Shown here one piece after another: positions 45,969 through 56,394 of a stretch of 64,000 nt of DNA; positions within the stretch are counted from its first letter, which is position 1, and each line of letters begins with the position of its first letter. This DNA comes from Conchocele bisecta (taxonomy: Eukaryota > Mollusca > Bivalvia > Lucinida > Thyasiridae). The DNA lies in assembly GCA_029237695.1 (NCBI GenBank), contig CM055279.1, positions 18,997,686-19,061,685 on the forward strand, given 5' to 3'. The notes under the pieces were generated by a model that worked only from the letters and a program-made list of their open reading frames with translations, was not told the DNA's origin and searched no databases. The translations under genes and the position numbers were made by a program.

Positions 45969-46204
45969 TTTGACCCTTTCACCCTTAGGTAACTGGAATG
46001 GATTTGGATATGTTCATTTTGTAACCAATCCAATCATCACAAAATGATCTTCAGACGAGTCCATTTATGAACAGGGGGTGTTTTTTGCTCTCAAAAATAC
46101 GAAAATTACTTGCAAAAAGTGCAGATCCTGATGAGACGGCTCGTGACTGGATCTACACTGTTTGCCAATACCACTAGACAGGCCTGTTGTGTTGAAAGGG
46201 TTAA
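45969..46204 (-). mobile_element. MITE family D, copy 2 (inverted)
   Basis: TTGACCCTTTCACCCTTAGG at the left and GTTGAAAGGGTTAA at the right. Inside, AGTGCAGATCCTGATGAGAC GGCTCGTGACTGGATC is the family's palindromic core. Confidence 0.75.
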
Positions 46205-46229
46205 GAGTTGCAATTATTGTCAGAATCTA

Positions 46230-46635
46230 AGCTGGTCAAAAATTAAATGAGTATTACCTGCTTCATCTGGTTATTCTAATTTCAGGGCTGAATATATTTT
46301 ATCTCGATGTAAATATTCCATTCTGATTTTGGGATTTTCCCACCAATGCAGCAGGTTAAAATGGGATTTAACCCGTTTGCCCGGCCTTACCTGCTTCATC
46401 TGGTGACTTACGGCACTCTTGTTGCAGTTGAGAATCACTTATTTTAGGGGAAGGGGCCAAGTGACTTTGGTGTGGTATGGACCTGGCATCAGGTCAGGTT
46501 ATTCTAATTTCAGGGCTGAATATATTTTATCTCGATGTAAATATTCCGTTCTGATTTTAGGATTTTCCCCCCAATGCACCGGCCTTACATGACCTTAGCT
46601 TAGGCCGTTAAACACCAATAAACAAACAAACAAAT
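46230..46635 (+). repeat. SINE-like repeat H (two joined copies)
   Basis: GGTTATTCTAATTTCAGGGC TGAATATATTTTATCTCGAT occurs at 46269 and 46497. The 3' end GGCCTTACATGACCTTAGC, GGCCGTTAAACACC, AATAAACAAACAAACAAA (46580-46635) is shared by copies at 47.3-47.86, 52.1-52.59 and 54.1-54.43 kb. No A/B boxes identified. Confidence 0.7.
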
Positions 46636-46764
46636 CATCTGGTGACAAAATAAACTCTGCCATAAAAAAGTTCTTTGGTTCTCGGATATCGCTGCGGCCA
46701 TGCGCGTCAAGCATTTTATCGTCATGGAGAAATAAAATTGTACTATAAATTCCCCCCCATGATC

Positions 46765-46920
46765 AATAAATAGAGAATAGTAGGTTAGTGCCGTGAATGG
46801 GAAAAAATATCTGGCAAGGCTCAGGAAACGGGATGGGCGAGGCTCTGCCAAGCACATCCCGTTTCCGTGCCATGCCAGGTATTTTTTCCCATTCACGGCA
46901 CTAACCTACTATTCTATTTA
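46765..46920. repeat. Large palindrome, ~70-bp arms
   Basis: AATAGTAGGTTAGTGCCGTG AATGGG on the left pairs with CCCATTCACGGCACTAACCTACTATT on the right; AAACGGGATG / CATCCCGTTT pair near the centre. Some mismatches. Confidence 0.85.
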
Positions 46921-47279
46921 TCCCGTCAACACCTACAAATGGCTGTAAAATGCAAAAATAGTATTGACTGGATATCAATGTTTCACGGCACCGTGTTTCA
47001 CGGCACATACGCACTGTATTGACGGGATAAAAAACGCTACCATGCAAAAATATGTTAAATCCAATCATGTCTGACGAAATCTTGTGATTGTTCACGTCTA
47101 AAGACGTTATAGTAACTTTGGAACATATTTGTTTTGTTCAAGATGTTCGTGTCTGATTTTTGTTCAAGTTGCCAGATGCATATCAGAGACGAAAATCTCA
47201 AATAAAAAAATAAAAATATATTAAAAAATCCGCCCTCCTGCTTCACATTCCACAAACCCCGTGTCTGAGAACCAAAGTA

Positions 47280-47865
47280 CTTAATTTGTATGGCCTTATC
47301 AGTTTGAGTGGTTGGTTGGGAGCATGTAGTAGGATTAGTACTGATCCTATTTCTTTAAGGGAGTGGTGCTAAGTGTTTCTTGTGTGGTGAGAACCTCCTG
47401 GAACCCGATCAGGTTATTCTAATTTCACGTCTGAATATATATTGTTTTCTGTATATATTCAGTTCTGATTTTGGGATTTTGGGATTTTTCCCCCATCGGT
47501 ACAGGTGAAATATGGGATTTGACCACATTAACACAGCCTATAATGACCTTAGCTGTTGTAGGGTCGCCGGAAGCATCATAATATTGGTCCGGTGAATCTA
47601 CTGGGTTCGCCCGCTACCCACCAAAAGTGTATGTTGTTACCACTCAGTTGAACCGTCTCGCCGAGACGGTTCAACTGAGTGGTAACAACATACACTTTTG
47701 ATGTGAAATGAGCAAAATTGCAGAGAAAAAAAATTGCATTCCTTTTTTATATGAATTATAAATATGTCAAAATTATTGATCCGGCAGTGGCCAGACCTGT
47801 TCCGATGCCCCTGTGTTGATAGGCGGCAGGCCGTTAAACACCATTAAATAAATACATAAATAAAT
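47280..47865 (+). repeat. SINE-like repeat H copy, interrupted
   Basis: GGTTATTCTAATTTCACGTC at 47411 and AATGACCTTAGCTGTTG at 47540. The tail resumes at about 47805 (GGCAGGCCGTTAAACACCAT TAAATAAATA). The 47560-47800 insert holds a perfect palindrome. Confidence 0.65.
47622..47700. repeat. Perfect 79-nt palindrome (39-bp arms, 1-nt centre)
   Basis: CAAAAGTGTATGTTGTTACC to ..GAACCGTCTCG, a single C at 47661, then the exact complement ending GGTAACAACATACACTTTTG. No mismatch. Confidence 0.95.
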
Positions 47866-47911
47866 TATTATCAGCTTAAATTACTTATTTAATTTATGTT
47901 GTATCTGGCAG

Positions 47912-49215
47912 AAAGCCGAGAACGGAAAGCAGGATGTCACGCTGGCCGATATCAAGCAGTTTGTGAACAAGAGAATCTACGAAGACTTCACTCCCTCGGT
48001 AGTGACCGGAGAGTTGGCCCCCTTTCCTGCAATGTGTGACTGGTGTAGGAGACGAAAGCCACTGAGCCACGACGTTCAGCAATGTACCAATATTCACGAA
48101 CAGTGTAGCAAAAATCTGGGTACAGAACGTTTGGATATGTGTTTAGAATTGACCGATGTAAATAACAAATCAATTAGGGCTAAATACATGAATAGTCTTG
48201 AAGGTTCCATCAATGATAAATTAAATATTTTGCAACAAACAGAAGCTGGGAATATGACTGACATACATATTACTGACAGGACAAATCCCGGTGAAAATAA
48301 AAACGCTAATACTTGTGGTGCGACAGAAAGCAATCCAACAACTGGTGCGTGCAGCATTCCTGACACAGTGATACATACACCATGTGACGTCTTGTCAGAT
48401 GAAATGTCTAGCACATGTACTGACAGTCATTCTGTTTCACAGAGCAAACCATCCACACTTTTCGGTACTAATGCTAATATATGTCGCACAAGAAACTTAG
48501 GCTTCCAAGACAGTGTTAATAATAGTCATCTAATGAAGGACAGAAATTCCAATTATTACGCTCTTCAGTCTCAAAACAACACCAGCTCCTCTCCAAGCAG
48601 TCGCAGCGCGGTCATTGCGAGTGATTATGAAATGTTAGACAATGTACTAGCGTCTGGTGACAGCAAGGGTAAAATTGACAGGATCTCATATTCTGGCGCC
48701 ATTGATCAAAATAATTGTGAAAAGCAGAGATTTTCCAAAGGCTGTGATACGTTAAATGTGTTTGATTTAAAATGTAAATCAGGTGCTAGTGGTAATATAA
48801 ACAGTGAGTTATCTCGGACGTCCAAACATTTGCCTGAATCCGCTTCAACACAGTTGAAAAGCACATCTTCTACTCACGAAAGCTATACAAAATCTGACAA
48901 TAAAATGGCATCTACAGAAAATCGCTCCAATTACGTCCATCCATATCTAAAGACAGAAACCAGGCCTGTGAAAACGAACCGAAAGCCTATTTTTAGCAGC
49001 AAAAGAAGCTCACCAAATGTGAATCCTAGGTCTGCTCCCTCTTCTGGTGATGATTCTTCAAAGACTTTGGTGACCACAAAGCACACGGCAAGCAAATTCA
49101 CCAATGATACAAGTTCCAGTATACGTCGGAGTGTCGGATTGGTGGGATCAAACCGGCATTCAGGGGAGGCCACTCTCAAGAGCTGTCCACTATGTCAAAT
49201 GGAATTCCAGGCTGG
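47912..49215 (+). CDS. FAAP20-like gene, exon 4 (linker plus first half of UBZ finger)
   Basis: Acceptor TATCTGGCAG ends at 47911. The frame KAENGKQDVTLADIKQFVNK continues in phase 0 from exon 3. GELAPFPAMCDWCRRRKP near the start includes a CxxC. About 350 residues follow that are rich in Ser, Thr, Asn and Lys with no domain, probably disordered. The exon ends SCPLCQMEFQAG, the CxxC half of a UBZ finger. Here the donor GCTGG|GTTAGC (weak) at 49216 is chosen because joining to 51202 restores a finger of exact FAAP20 length; without splicing the frame stops at 49256-49258 after unrelated residues. At 434 codons this exon alone is more than twice the length of human FAAP20 (180 residues). Confidence 0.75.
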
Positions 49216-49479
49216 GTTAGCATATGAGACATGTCATGCGATTTTGTACATCTGCTAATTTCATTAAATACGTTTACAAAAAAGTATAATATTTTTCATA
49301 ATAAAGTCAAAAGTTTGACACAATTTTCAGAGTACAAGCGGAATATAATTCCACATGTACTCTGAAGATTTTGTCAACTTTTGACGCTATTTACGGAAAA
49401 TATTGTAAATTTTGTAACTGTATTTCATGAAATTACACAATTACAAAATCACATGTCATGCCTCATGTTTGGCTTTGAC

Positions 49480-49990
49480 TAGAGAAATGGGGCTTATGTG
49501 TTTTGCGACCTGTGTAGATCTGAAAGTTTCCTGCTCTTTGGAGCTGGAGGTCATATGACTGGAGAAATTGGGCTTATCGCAAAGACCAGTGTAGATCCAG
49601 ATCAGCCTGTGCTTCCGCACAGTCTGGTCAGGATCTGCACTGTCTCCATTCTATCAATGAAACACCCATCATGCTTCCAACAAGGTATATACTAAAACAA
49701 CTGTTATCTATCAAGCTATAGGAGTGTGCTACTTGATATGGAGCTACACTGGTTACCAATCCCAATCCAATTAAGCCTCATTTCTCCAGTCACAGCCGCA
49801 TATAAGATATAACAAGACCTATATGTATGACAAACACATGCCCATTACAAAACCAATACCACACCCACCTGTTGTCATACATATCATTACAAGACAGTTC
49901 ACAGCTATAGGACACCCACCACGGCGCGCCACTATTTTGAACCGGTTTTTTTTAATGACCGACGTCTCGAAGAGCCAGGTGGCATATTGT
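49480..49990 (+). repeat. Repeat B with 3' flank, first copy of a segmental duplication
   Basis: The 49645-49970 segment (CATTCTATCAATGAAACACC to TTTAATGACCGACGTC) is repeated almost exactly at 50355-50680. It lies in intron 4. A run of TCTGTCTG follows at 50000. Confidence 0.85.
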
Positions 49991-50309
49991 TTTTGGACTG
50001 TCTGTCTGTCTGTCTGTCCGGGCACACATTAGGGTACTTATGGGGTAGGGGGCGTGGCCTAAGACAATAGAAGACAATGGAATTCATTCCGTACCCGTAA
50101 GCCTATTGTGTCTTACGGGGTATTTCCTTTGATCTTTTATATAGCAAGTACCCACTAAGGTCCGAAATGTAAGTGTCCGTCCGTCCCGTCCGTCCTTCCG
50201 TCCGTCCGTCACACTTTTCGGTTAACCACTTTAGTCACAGTTTCTCAAATATGCTGCAGGTGGCATCCGCGTTCGACAGACGCATTTCTTGTTCATAATA
50301 AAGTCAAAA

Positions 50310-50690
50310 GTTTGACACAGTCCGCACAGTCCGATCAGGATCTGCACTGGTCTCCATTCTATCAATGAAACACCCATCATGCTTCCAACAAGGTATATAC
50401 TAAAACAACTGTTATCTATCAAGCTATAGGAGTGTGCTACTTGATATGGAGCTACACTGGTTACCAATCCCAATCCAATTAAGCCCCATTTCTCCAGTCA
50501 CAGCCACATATAAGATATAACAAGACATATGTATGACACATGCCCATTACAAAACCAATACCACACCCACCTGTTGTCATACATATCATTACATGACAGT
50601 TCACAGCTGTAGGACACCCACCACGGCAGCCACGGCGCACCACTATTTTGAACCGTTTTTTTTAATGACCGACGTCCATTTTCAGGGTCT
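50310..50690 (+). repeat. Repeat B with 3' flank, second copy of the duplication
   Basis: Matches 49645-49970 with a handful of substitutions and small indels (for example TAAGCCCC against TAAGCCTC). CATAATAAAGTCAAAAGTTT GACACA at 50296 also repeats 49300-49325. Confidence 0.85.
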
Positions 50691-50980
50691 ATCTTGATTT
50701 TCTTTTCTAGGCAGGGCCCCCAAACCGCCAACCCCCCCCCCCACCCCTTCCGCTCAACACATAATTAATTTAATCACCTCTATGGGCCTGCAGTTATATA
50801 TATACATGTATATATATCAGAAAAATTTACAGTCTTGCCGTTAGTGAGGCCGATTTTTGACTGTCAATTTTTCTGATATTTAATGGCCTGTAATGCATCT
50901 GAACTTTAATTTAAATATTTATTACATAATTGTAACTACCACATGCAGTACAACAACAGGTGAATTGGTCATGGAATGTA

Positions 50981-51130
50981 TTAACCCTTTCAACACCACA
51001 GGCCTGTATACCGGTAGTGGTATCGGCAAAAAGTGTAGATCCAGATGAGCTGGCTCGTGACGAGCCATCTCATCAGGATCTACACTTTTGGCAAGTAATT
51101 TTCATATTTTTTACTTTATTTTGTATACAT
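50981..51130 (+). mobile_element. MITE family D, partial copy
   Basis: TTAACCCTTTCAACACCACA at the left and the palindromic core GTAGATCCAGATGAGC..CATCAGGATCTACAC. The right TTAA end is missing. Confidence 0.65.
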
Positions 51131-51201
51131 ATTTAATGAAATTACGCAGATGTCCGAAGGTACAAAATCACATGGCATGTCTCATTTGTTTGTCTTTTCA
51201 G

Positions 51202-51274
51202 GAGGAGTCAGATGGAGATTGACAGCCATATAGCTGTATGTCTGGAGGCAGCTGGGGATGACATTGTGTGGTGA
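51202..51274 (+). CDS. FAAP20-like gene, last exon (second half of UBZ finger, C-terminal Trp)
   Basis: Acceptor TTTGTCTTTTCAG ends at 51201. One base completes the codon from exon 4, then 23 codons and a stop at 51272-51274: RSQMEIDSHIAVCLEAAGDD then IVW. Together with exon 4 this gives CPLC..(12 residues from Phe to His)..H-x3-C, the spacing of the FAAP20 UBZ, in which D.DSH.A.CL is conserved and the protein ends in E-D-V-T-W; the final Trp contacts ubiquitin in human FAAP20. UBZ fingers of this kind bind Lys63-linked ubiquitin. The length match across the junction supports the splice choice. Confidence 0.85.
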
Positions 51275-51629
51275 TCGACTGCAACACTTACATGTATGGG
51301 TCGCCAGCAGAAATACAATGTAGGAGAACTTCGGACATAAAATACGTGTAGGCGGTTCCCAAAACAAATTGTATCCTAATACACTGAATGTTATTGCGAT
51401 AAACAACCATACAAACTGTTAACTGTTTGGACACTCCTTTAATGACCTTGCTGTGAGAAACTGTGTATTAATGTGCGTTTCCTAGAGGCTAGAATACATT
51501 GTGGCTGAATATTGAGGGTTATTAATACGTTAACTGTTGACCATCTGACAGCATCACATGTATTTCAGTGACAAAATGACGAACTGACGGACTATACTGG
51601 TGGTAAAAGCAATACACCCCATTTCTCCA
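51275..51629. other. Probable 3' UTR/downstream region of the FAAP20-like gene
   Basis: No further coding. No AATAAA was seen here, so the transcript end is not fixed; the nearest candidates lie in downstream repeats. Confidence 0.4.
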
Positions 51630-51639
51630 AATCTCATCT

Positions 51640-51860
51640 CTTTGTGTGGTATGGACCTGGCAGGTTATTCTAATTTCAGTGCTGATTATACAGGGATTCC
51701 GCTGGCGATCTAAAAAAAAATGTTTTTTTTTTAAATTATTTTTTGAAGTGGCGTTGTTTTTTTTTTCCCCAGCGGAATCCCTGATGATATATTTATCTCG
51801 ATGTAAATATTGCGTTCTGATTTTGGGATTTTCCCCCCAATGCGATAAATATGAATTTCA
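51640..51860 (+). repeat. SINE-like repeat H fragment with a small TIR insertion
   Basis: CAGGTTATTCTAATTTCAGT GCTGATTATA is interrupted at 51690-51783 by a 94-bp insert whose ends CAGGGATTCCGCTGG and CCAGCGGAATCCCTG are exact inverted repeats. The host repeat resumes with ATATATTTATCTCGATGTAA. Confidence 0.7.
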
Positions 51861-52084
51861 AATATATTTACAGAATTGACTAAATGTTCACAGCCAATGT
51901 GGAATGTGCTATGAAAATAATGTCACCTTTCGACATCATTTACCGAAAATACCACAGTTTCTTTAAATATTTTTCATGAAAAGCGCACCTCTTCTTGGGT
52001 ACAAATGACGTCGAAAGTTGACACAAAATTCAGACCCTTTGTGGATTCAATTCTCATGTACGTCTTTGGCTTTCTTGTATGTGA

Positions 52085-52600
52085 GACTTGACTCTGGTTA
52101 TACATATCTTATTACTGTTAGGGGAAGGAGCCAATTCACTGGTATAGTATGGACCTGACACCCGGGGCCCGTTTCACTAAACTTCGTACGACTAAAATTT
52201 TCGTAAGTGCAAAATTGTGATAGTCTGTAAATTGCACATCCACACTGTTTTCTTGTAAACAATTATTGGATTTACATTTATTGAGCATAGGCTGCATATG
52301 CAGCCTATGCTCAATAAATGTAAATCCATCAATTGAAATTTCTAGACGATTCTAAATTTGCGCTTACGAACATTTTAGTCGTAAGAAGTTTAGTGAAACT
52401 GGCCCCAGGTTAGGTTATTCTAATTTAAGGGCTGAATATATTTCTCGATGTCAATATTCTGTTCTGATTTTGTGATTCCCCACCCCCACCCCCCAATGCA
52501 GCATGTTAAATACGGGATCGAACCCGTTGGCCCAGCCTTAAATGACCTTAGCTGTTGAATGATAGGCCGTTAAACAAAGAAACAAACTTGCTATTGATGT
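52085..52600 (+). repeat. SINE-like repeat H split by MITE F
   Basis: GTATGGACCTGACAC at 52147 and GGTTAGGTTATTCTAATTTA at 52408 are contiguous in other copies; MITE F lies between. The 3' end AATGACCTTAGCTGTTGAA and GGCCGTTAAACAAAGAAACAAAC is at 52540-52590. Confidence 0.75.
52162..52408. mobile_element. Palindromic MITE family F, copy 2
   Basis: Ends CGGGGCCCGTTTCACTAAAC and GTTTAGTGAAACTGGCCCC. The centre 52267-52328 is an exact 62-nt palindrome (TGGATTTACATTTATTGAGC.. mirrored). Confidence 0.85.
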
Positions 52601-52707
52601 CATCCTGATGAAACGTTACTAGAATGCTAAATGCATCGGTGACTCCATAAAATTACTGAATTTGTTTGAATGTAATCCTGTTTGTTAATAAGAAGTGTCT
52701 ACAAGAC

Positions 52708-52960
52708 CAGGGAGCCATTTCACTAAACTTTGTACGACCAAAATGTTCGTAAGTGCAAATTTAGGATCAACTGGTAATTTCAATTGATTGATTTACATTT
52801 ATTGAACATAGGCTGCAAATACAGCCCATGCTCAATAAATGTAAATCCAATAATTGTTTGCAAGAAAACATTGTTAATGTGAAATTCCTAGACTCACAGA
52901 CTCATAATTTTGCACTTATGAACATTTTAGTCGTACCAAGTTTAGTGAAACGGCCCCCAG
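52708..52960. mobile_element. Palindromic MITE family F, copy 3
   Basis: Ends CAGGGAGCCATTTCACTAAA and TTTAGTGAAACGGCCCCCAG; central TTTACATTTATTGAACATAG pairs with its near-complement. Confidence 0.8.
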
Positions 52961-53089
52961 AAACCTATAATAAGGCTTATTTATAATAATTTTATTGCTG
53001 GTATTAAAACTAATTTCTTGGGAGATATTCAACTAACGGTAGATGCGAAAATAGTCAATGGCGTCTGTTCACTGAAACGTATTTGATAT

Positions 53090-53740
53090 CTCGAAGTGTC
53101 CTGCTCTTTGGAGCTGAAAGTCGTAATATGAAGTCGTAATATGACTGGAGTCGTTGGGCTTATCGCAAAGACCAGCATCTGCACAGTGTGGTCAGGATCT
53201 GCCCTGTTCACCATTCCATCAATGAAACACCCGTCATGCGTCTAACAAGTAATATCAGAGCTCTAGATAAGCTTTGTGTCTAAAGCGTACTATACCGCTG
53301 CTTTCAAAATCATTGCGTATTTTACTTTTACAAATGGATTATTGATTTTCTTCATTTATACTAAATAGGGAAAAAATTATAAAAAAAATATATAACAAAT
53401 TTAAACATTCACTTATTTGAGCTGCAAAAAGCAAACATTGTTTGCAGCTCAACTAAGTGAATTTTCAACTTTATGACAGTAGTTTTACTACTCAATTTGA
53501 TAATCAATGTGTATTTTCACATTACTGTGCGTATTTGTACTCCCACTTTTGATAATCAATGCGTATTCAGCTAAAATAATTGCGTAAAATACGCCAATAC
53601 ACACCTAATCTGGAGCTCTGTGACATATAGATTGTTATCGGGCTACAGTAGTGTGCTATTTGATCAGGAGATAACACTGGCAATGAATGTCATAACTCAT
53701 AAGCCCTATTTCATCTGTCACAGCCACATATGATACACAT
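53090..53740 (+). repeat. Repeat B split by MITE A
   Basis: TCCTGCTCTTTGGAGCTG, GGTCAGGATCTGCCCTG and CCATCAATGAAACACCCGTC lie left of the insertion; GTGTGCTATTTGATCAGGAG and CACAGCCACATATGA lie right of it. Confidence 0.75.
53262..53626. mobile_element. MITE family A, copy 3
   Basis: CAGAGCTCTAGATAAG at the left, CTAATCTGGAGCTCTG at the right. The middle has a short hairpin, GAGCTGCAAAAAGCAAAC / GTTTGCAGCTC. The interior differs from copies 1 and 2, so it is a distinct subfamily. Confidence 0.75.
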
Positions 53741-53783
53741 GTAAACATAATCTCGTACTTGTTCCAATTTTATATGAGGTTTA

Positions 53784-53986
53784 TTTAACTATTTGCATGC
53801 TAGCGGCGAAAATATCCGCCAAACAAATTAGGACTATATGTTTTATTCAGTTTCTCTCTGTAAATATGTCTTGGAATTTCATTAGAATCGAGTCCTCATG
53901 ATATTTACAAGGAGAAATAAAAGAAAATATGATGAATTTTGTCCGCTGGTTTTGAACTATTTATAGCCCAGCATGCAAAGAGTTAA
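53784..53986. mobile_element. MITE family G, copy 2 (TTAA-flanked)
   Basis: TTAACTATTTGCATGCTAGC at the left and GCATGCAAAGAGTTAA at the right. Only one arm of the central hairpin is kept, so the fold seen in copy 1 is lost. Confidence 0.75.
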
Positions 53987-54109
53987 ATCGGCAGAGGCTC
54001 GGTGCATACATTTTGCCTGTCTCGTGTCATAAATCTAATGGAAACTCATTTGATATCCTCTATATATCATGTAATGTCACATTATGTTATCTGTGGCTCT
54101 TGCCCTGGA

Positions 54110-54435
54110 GTTGAATTGAGTTATTGCCCATTATAAAAGTATCAAGATCCTACTGCTTTTTGGAGGGGGCCTAGTGATTCTCTGGTGTGGTGAGGACCTG
54201 GCATCAGATCAGGGTTATTCTGATTACAGGGCTGTATATACCGGTATATTTTTTTAATTGTAAATATTCAGTCTGATTTTTTTATTCCTCCTCCCCTCCC
54301 CCCCCCCCCCCCACCCCCCCCCCCATATGTACAGGTAATATATGGGATTTAGTACTAAACACATTGACCCGGACTTAAATGACCTTAGCTGTTGAAGACC
54401 GTTAACCCCCAACAAACAAACAAAACACATAATGT
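54110..54435 (+). repeat. SINE-like repeat H copy
   Basis: GTGGTGAGGACCTGGCATCA, GGTTATTCTGATTACAGGGC, a C-rich tract at 54290-54324, then AAATGACCTTAGCTGTTGAA and AACAAACAAACAAAAC. Confidence 0.75.
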
Positions 54436-54504
54436 TACCACATGACCTTTTTTTCCATTTACCTGGTCAATGAAATAAGTATGTGTCTGATGTTAAGACT
54501 GAAT

Positions 54505-55106
54505 GACTTGGAGATTTACATTAATACTCACACCAATATGAAAATGCGCATTGATTTGCAAATTGAGTAGTGAAAATATGTGTACTGCAATAAAGTTGAA
54601 AATTTACTTTGTTGAACTGCAAAAAGTAAATTTTTATCATTTGTTCCTATTGAATAAGGAAGAACATCGATAATACATTTGTAAAAGTAAAATACGCATT
54701 GAATATAGGAATGAATGGCCTTTTTGTGGAATTTATCGGGGTATAAACTTGGAAAAGTCCTGGGAATATTGGACGAAGGCCGGAAGGCCTCGTCCAGTAT
54801 TCCCGCGACTTTTCCAAGTTTATATCCCCGCTAAATTCCACAAAAAGGCCATTCATTCCTTATAATTCCAGCATCTGATATAAATTCATCAAGAAAATGT
54901 CTTTATTTTCCGTTTTCTTAAGAATTATTTAACTGCACCTTACGGTTACGCAAAGTAGTTCGGCGTTTACTGGGATATAAATTTTGGACAGAGACTTGCT
55001 ATGGGCCAATCAAATGTTAGGGAATTGCGTAAATATTTTTGTGCTGGAATTATTTTAATTTGAAATCTGGGGGTATAATCAACACACACAACTTATCTGG
55101 AGCTCT
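54505..55106 (-). mobile_element. MITE A-related element, longer version with a large palindrome
   Basis: 54510-54700 resembles the complement of 53320-53560. 54705-54863 is a palindrome (GGAATGAATGGCCTTTTTGT.. paired with ..ACAAAAAGGCCATTCATTCC). The right border is CAACTTATCTGGAGCTCTG at 55088-55106. The left terminus is unclear. Confidence 0.55.
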
Positions 55107-55639
55107 GTATATAAAAACAAAAACTAAGTAGTCTTGTTTTTTCTTTACATCACCATACATGACCCTGCTGTTGAACCCCCAATCAATCAATTAAAATCCA
55201 TTCCCAGTTCCAGTTCCAGCAATCAAATATCTATCAATAGAGATTTAACTATCGCGGGACTATATTGTTCTGATGTACATGTATGCATTTACAAATGCGA
55301 CCAACCATGTTATTTTGAAGTTGACAAAATGTTCATAGAAAATACACAGGTGGAAGACTCGGGCCTAGGACCCAATAAATGGCTCTTTTGAAAAACGTTA
55401 CTCCACCCACCCATTTCCGTACAGTATAGCCTATTGTACTGTTTCTTGTCGAAAAATCAACTGATTTCCTGATGCGATGTCACTCAACAAAAGATGACAC
55501 AACCATATTATTAAATTGTCATAAACATTGTACATTTTGTCAATACAAAACATTTTCTGAAAATAAAGAAAAAGAGAAATTGATTTATCTTGTGAATATT
55601 GATTTCTTGATTATTGTTTTTGTCTCGCCTACGATGGTG
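55107..55639. other. Non-coding stretch
   Basis: The open frames at 55134-55391 and 55472-55807 have no domain; the first begins in a SINE-like tail (CATACATGACCCTGCTGTTG AA, AATCAATCAATTAA). Nothing else recognised. Confidence 0.35.
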
Positions 55640-56290
55640 GAAAGTGGGACATGGGTCACAATTCTGGCGCCGGCGTCGTCAACAAATTTGGAGGTACAAT
55701 GTAAGTCTAAATATCCCATATCTCTTGATCCGTTAATCGGATTATTACCAAACTTCGTCAATAGCTTCCTCACATTGATCGCTATACATCCAGTGTCATT
55801 TGGGTGACATTGACCTTCACCTTGGTGACCTTTAACCTTTTGCATATCTCCCGATACATTTGTTGGATGTGGCCAAACATTACCAATTATTTTCTTACAT
55901 TGATACCTAACCAGCCTAGGTAATTGCGGTGACCTTGACCTACTGTGTACGTCACAATTTGTATATCTCCCGAGACATTAGTCGGTTGTTTGCCAATCTT
56001 TTTTTGATCTTAACGAGTAGCTTCCTTTATTGGTATCTAACCACCCTGTGTCATTCGGATGACCTTGCTCTAGTTTGCTTAAAATGGTCACGTCCTTCAA
56101 AATGTGGACATACATGTGGACATACGTGTACCTCCAAATTGTGTTTATCTCATCTCCTGATATGTTAGTCGTATGTTCGCCAAACTTCATCAGTTGCTTC
56201 CTTACATTTATACTCGAACTATATGGCATGTCCATCAAACTGAACTTACGACAAATTTCGCATATCTCTTCATAAGTTAGTTGGAACCTA
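55640..56290 (+). repeat. Subrepeat element with TGACCTTGACC blocks
   Basis: About five degenerate ~130-bp units, each with CATATCTC(C/T)(C/T)GA.ACATT, a GTTTGCCAA..TT segment, CTTCCT.ACATTGAT and GTGACCTTGACCT-like sequence. Such arrays are common in bivalve non-autonomous elements. No coding. Confidence 0.65.
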
Positions 56291-56394
56291 GAATGGTAAC
56301 AAGTCATAAGCCCCATGTATCCTGTCACAGGAATCCACATATGGAACAACAGGCCCTTACGCAGAGGGTGTGCGACGGGTGCGTACGCACCCCC

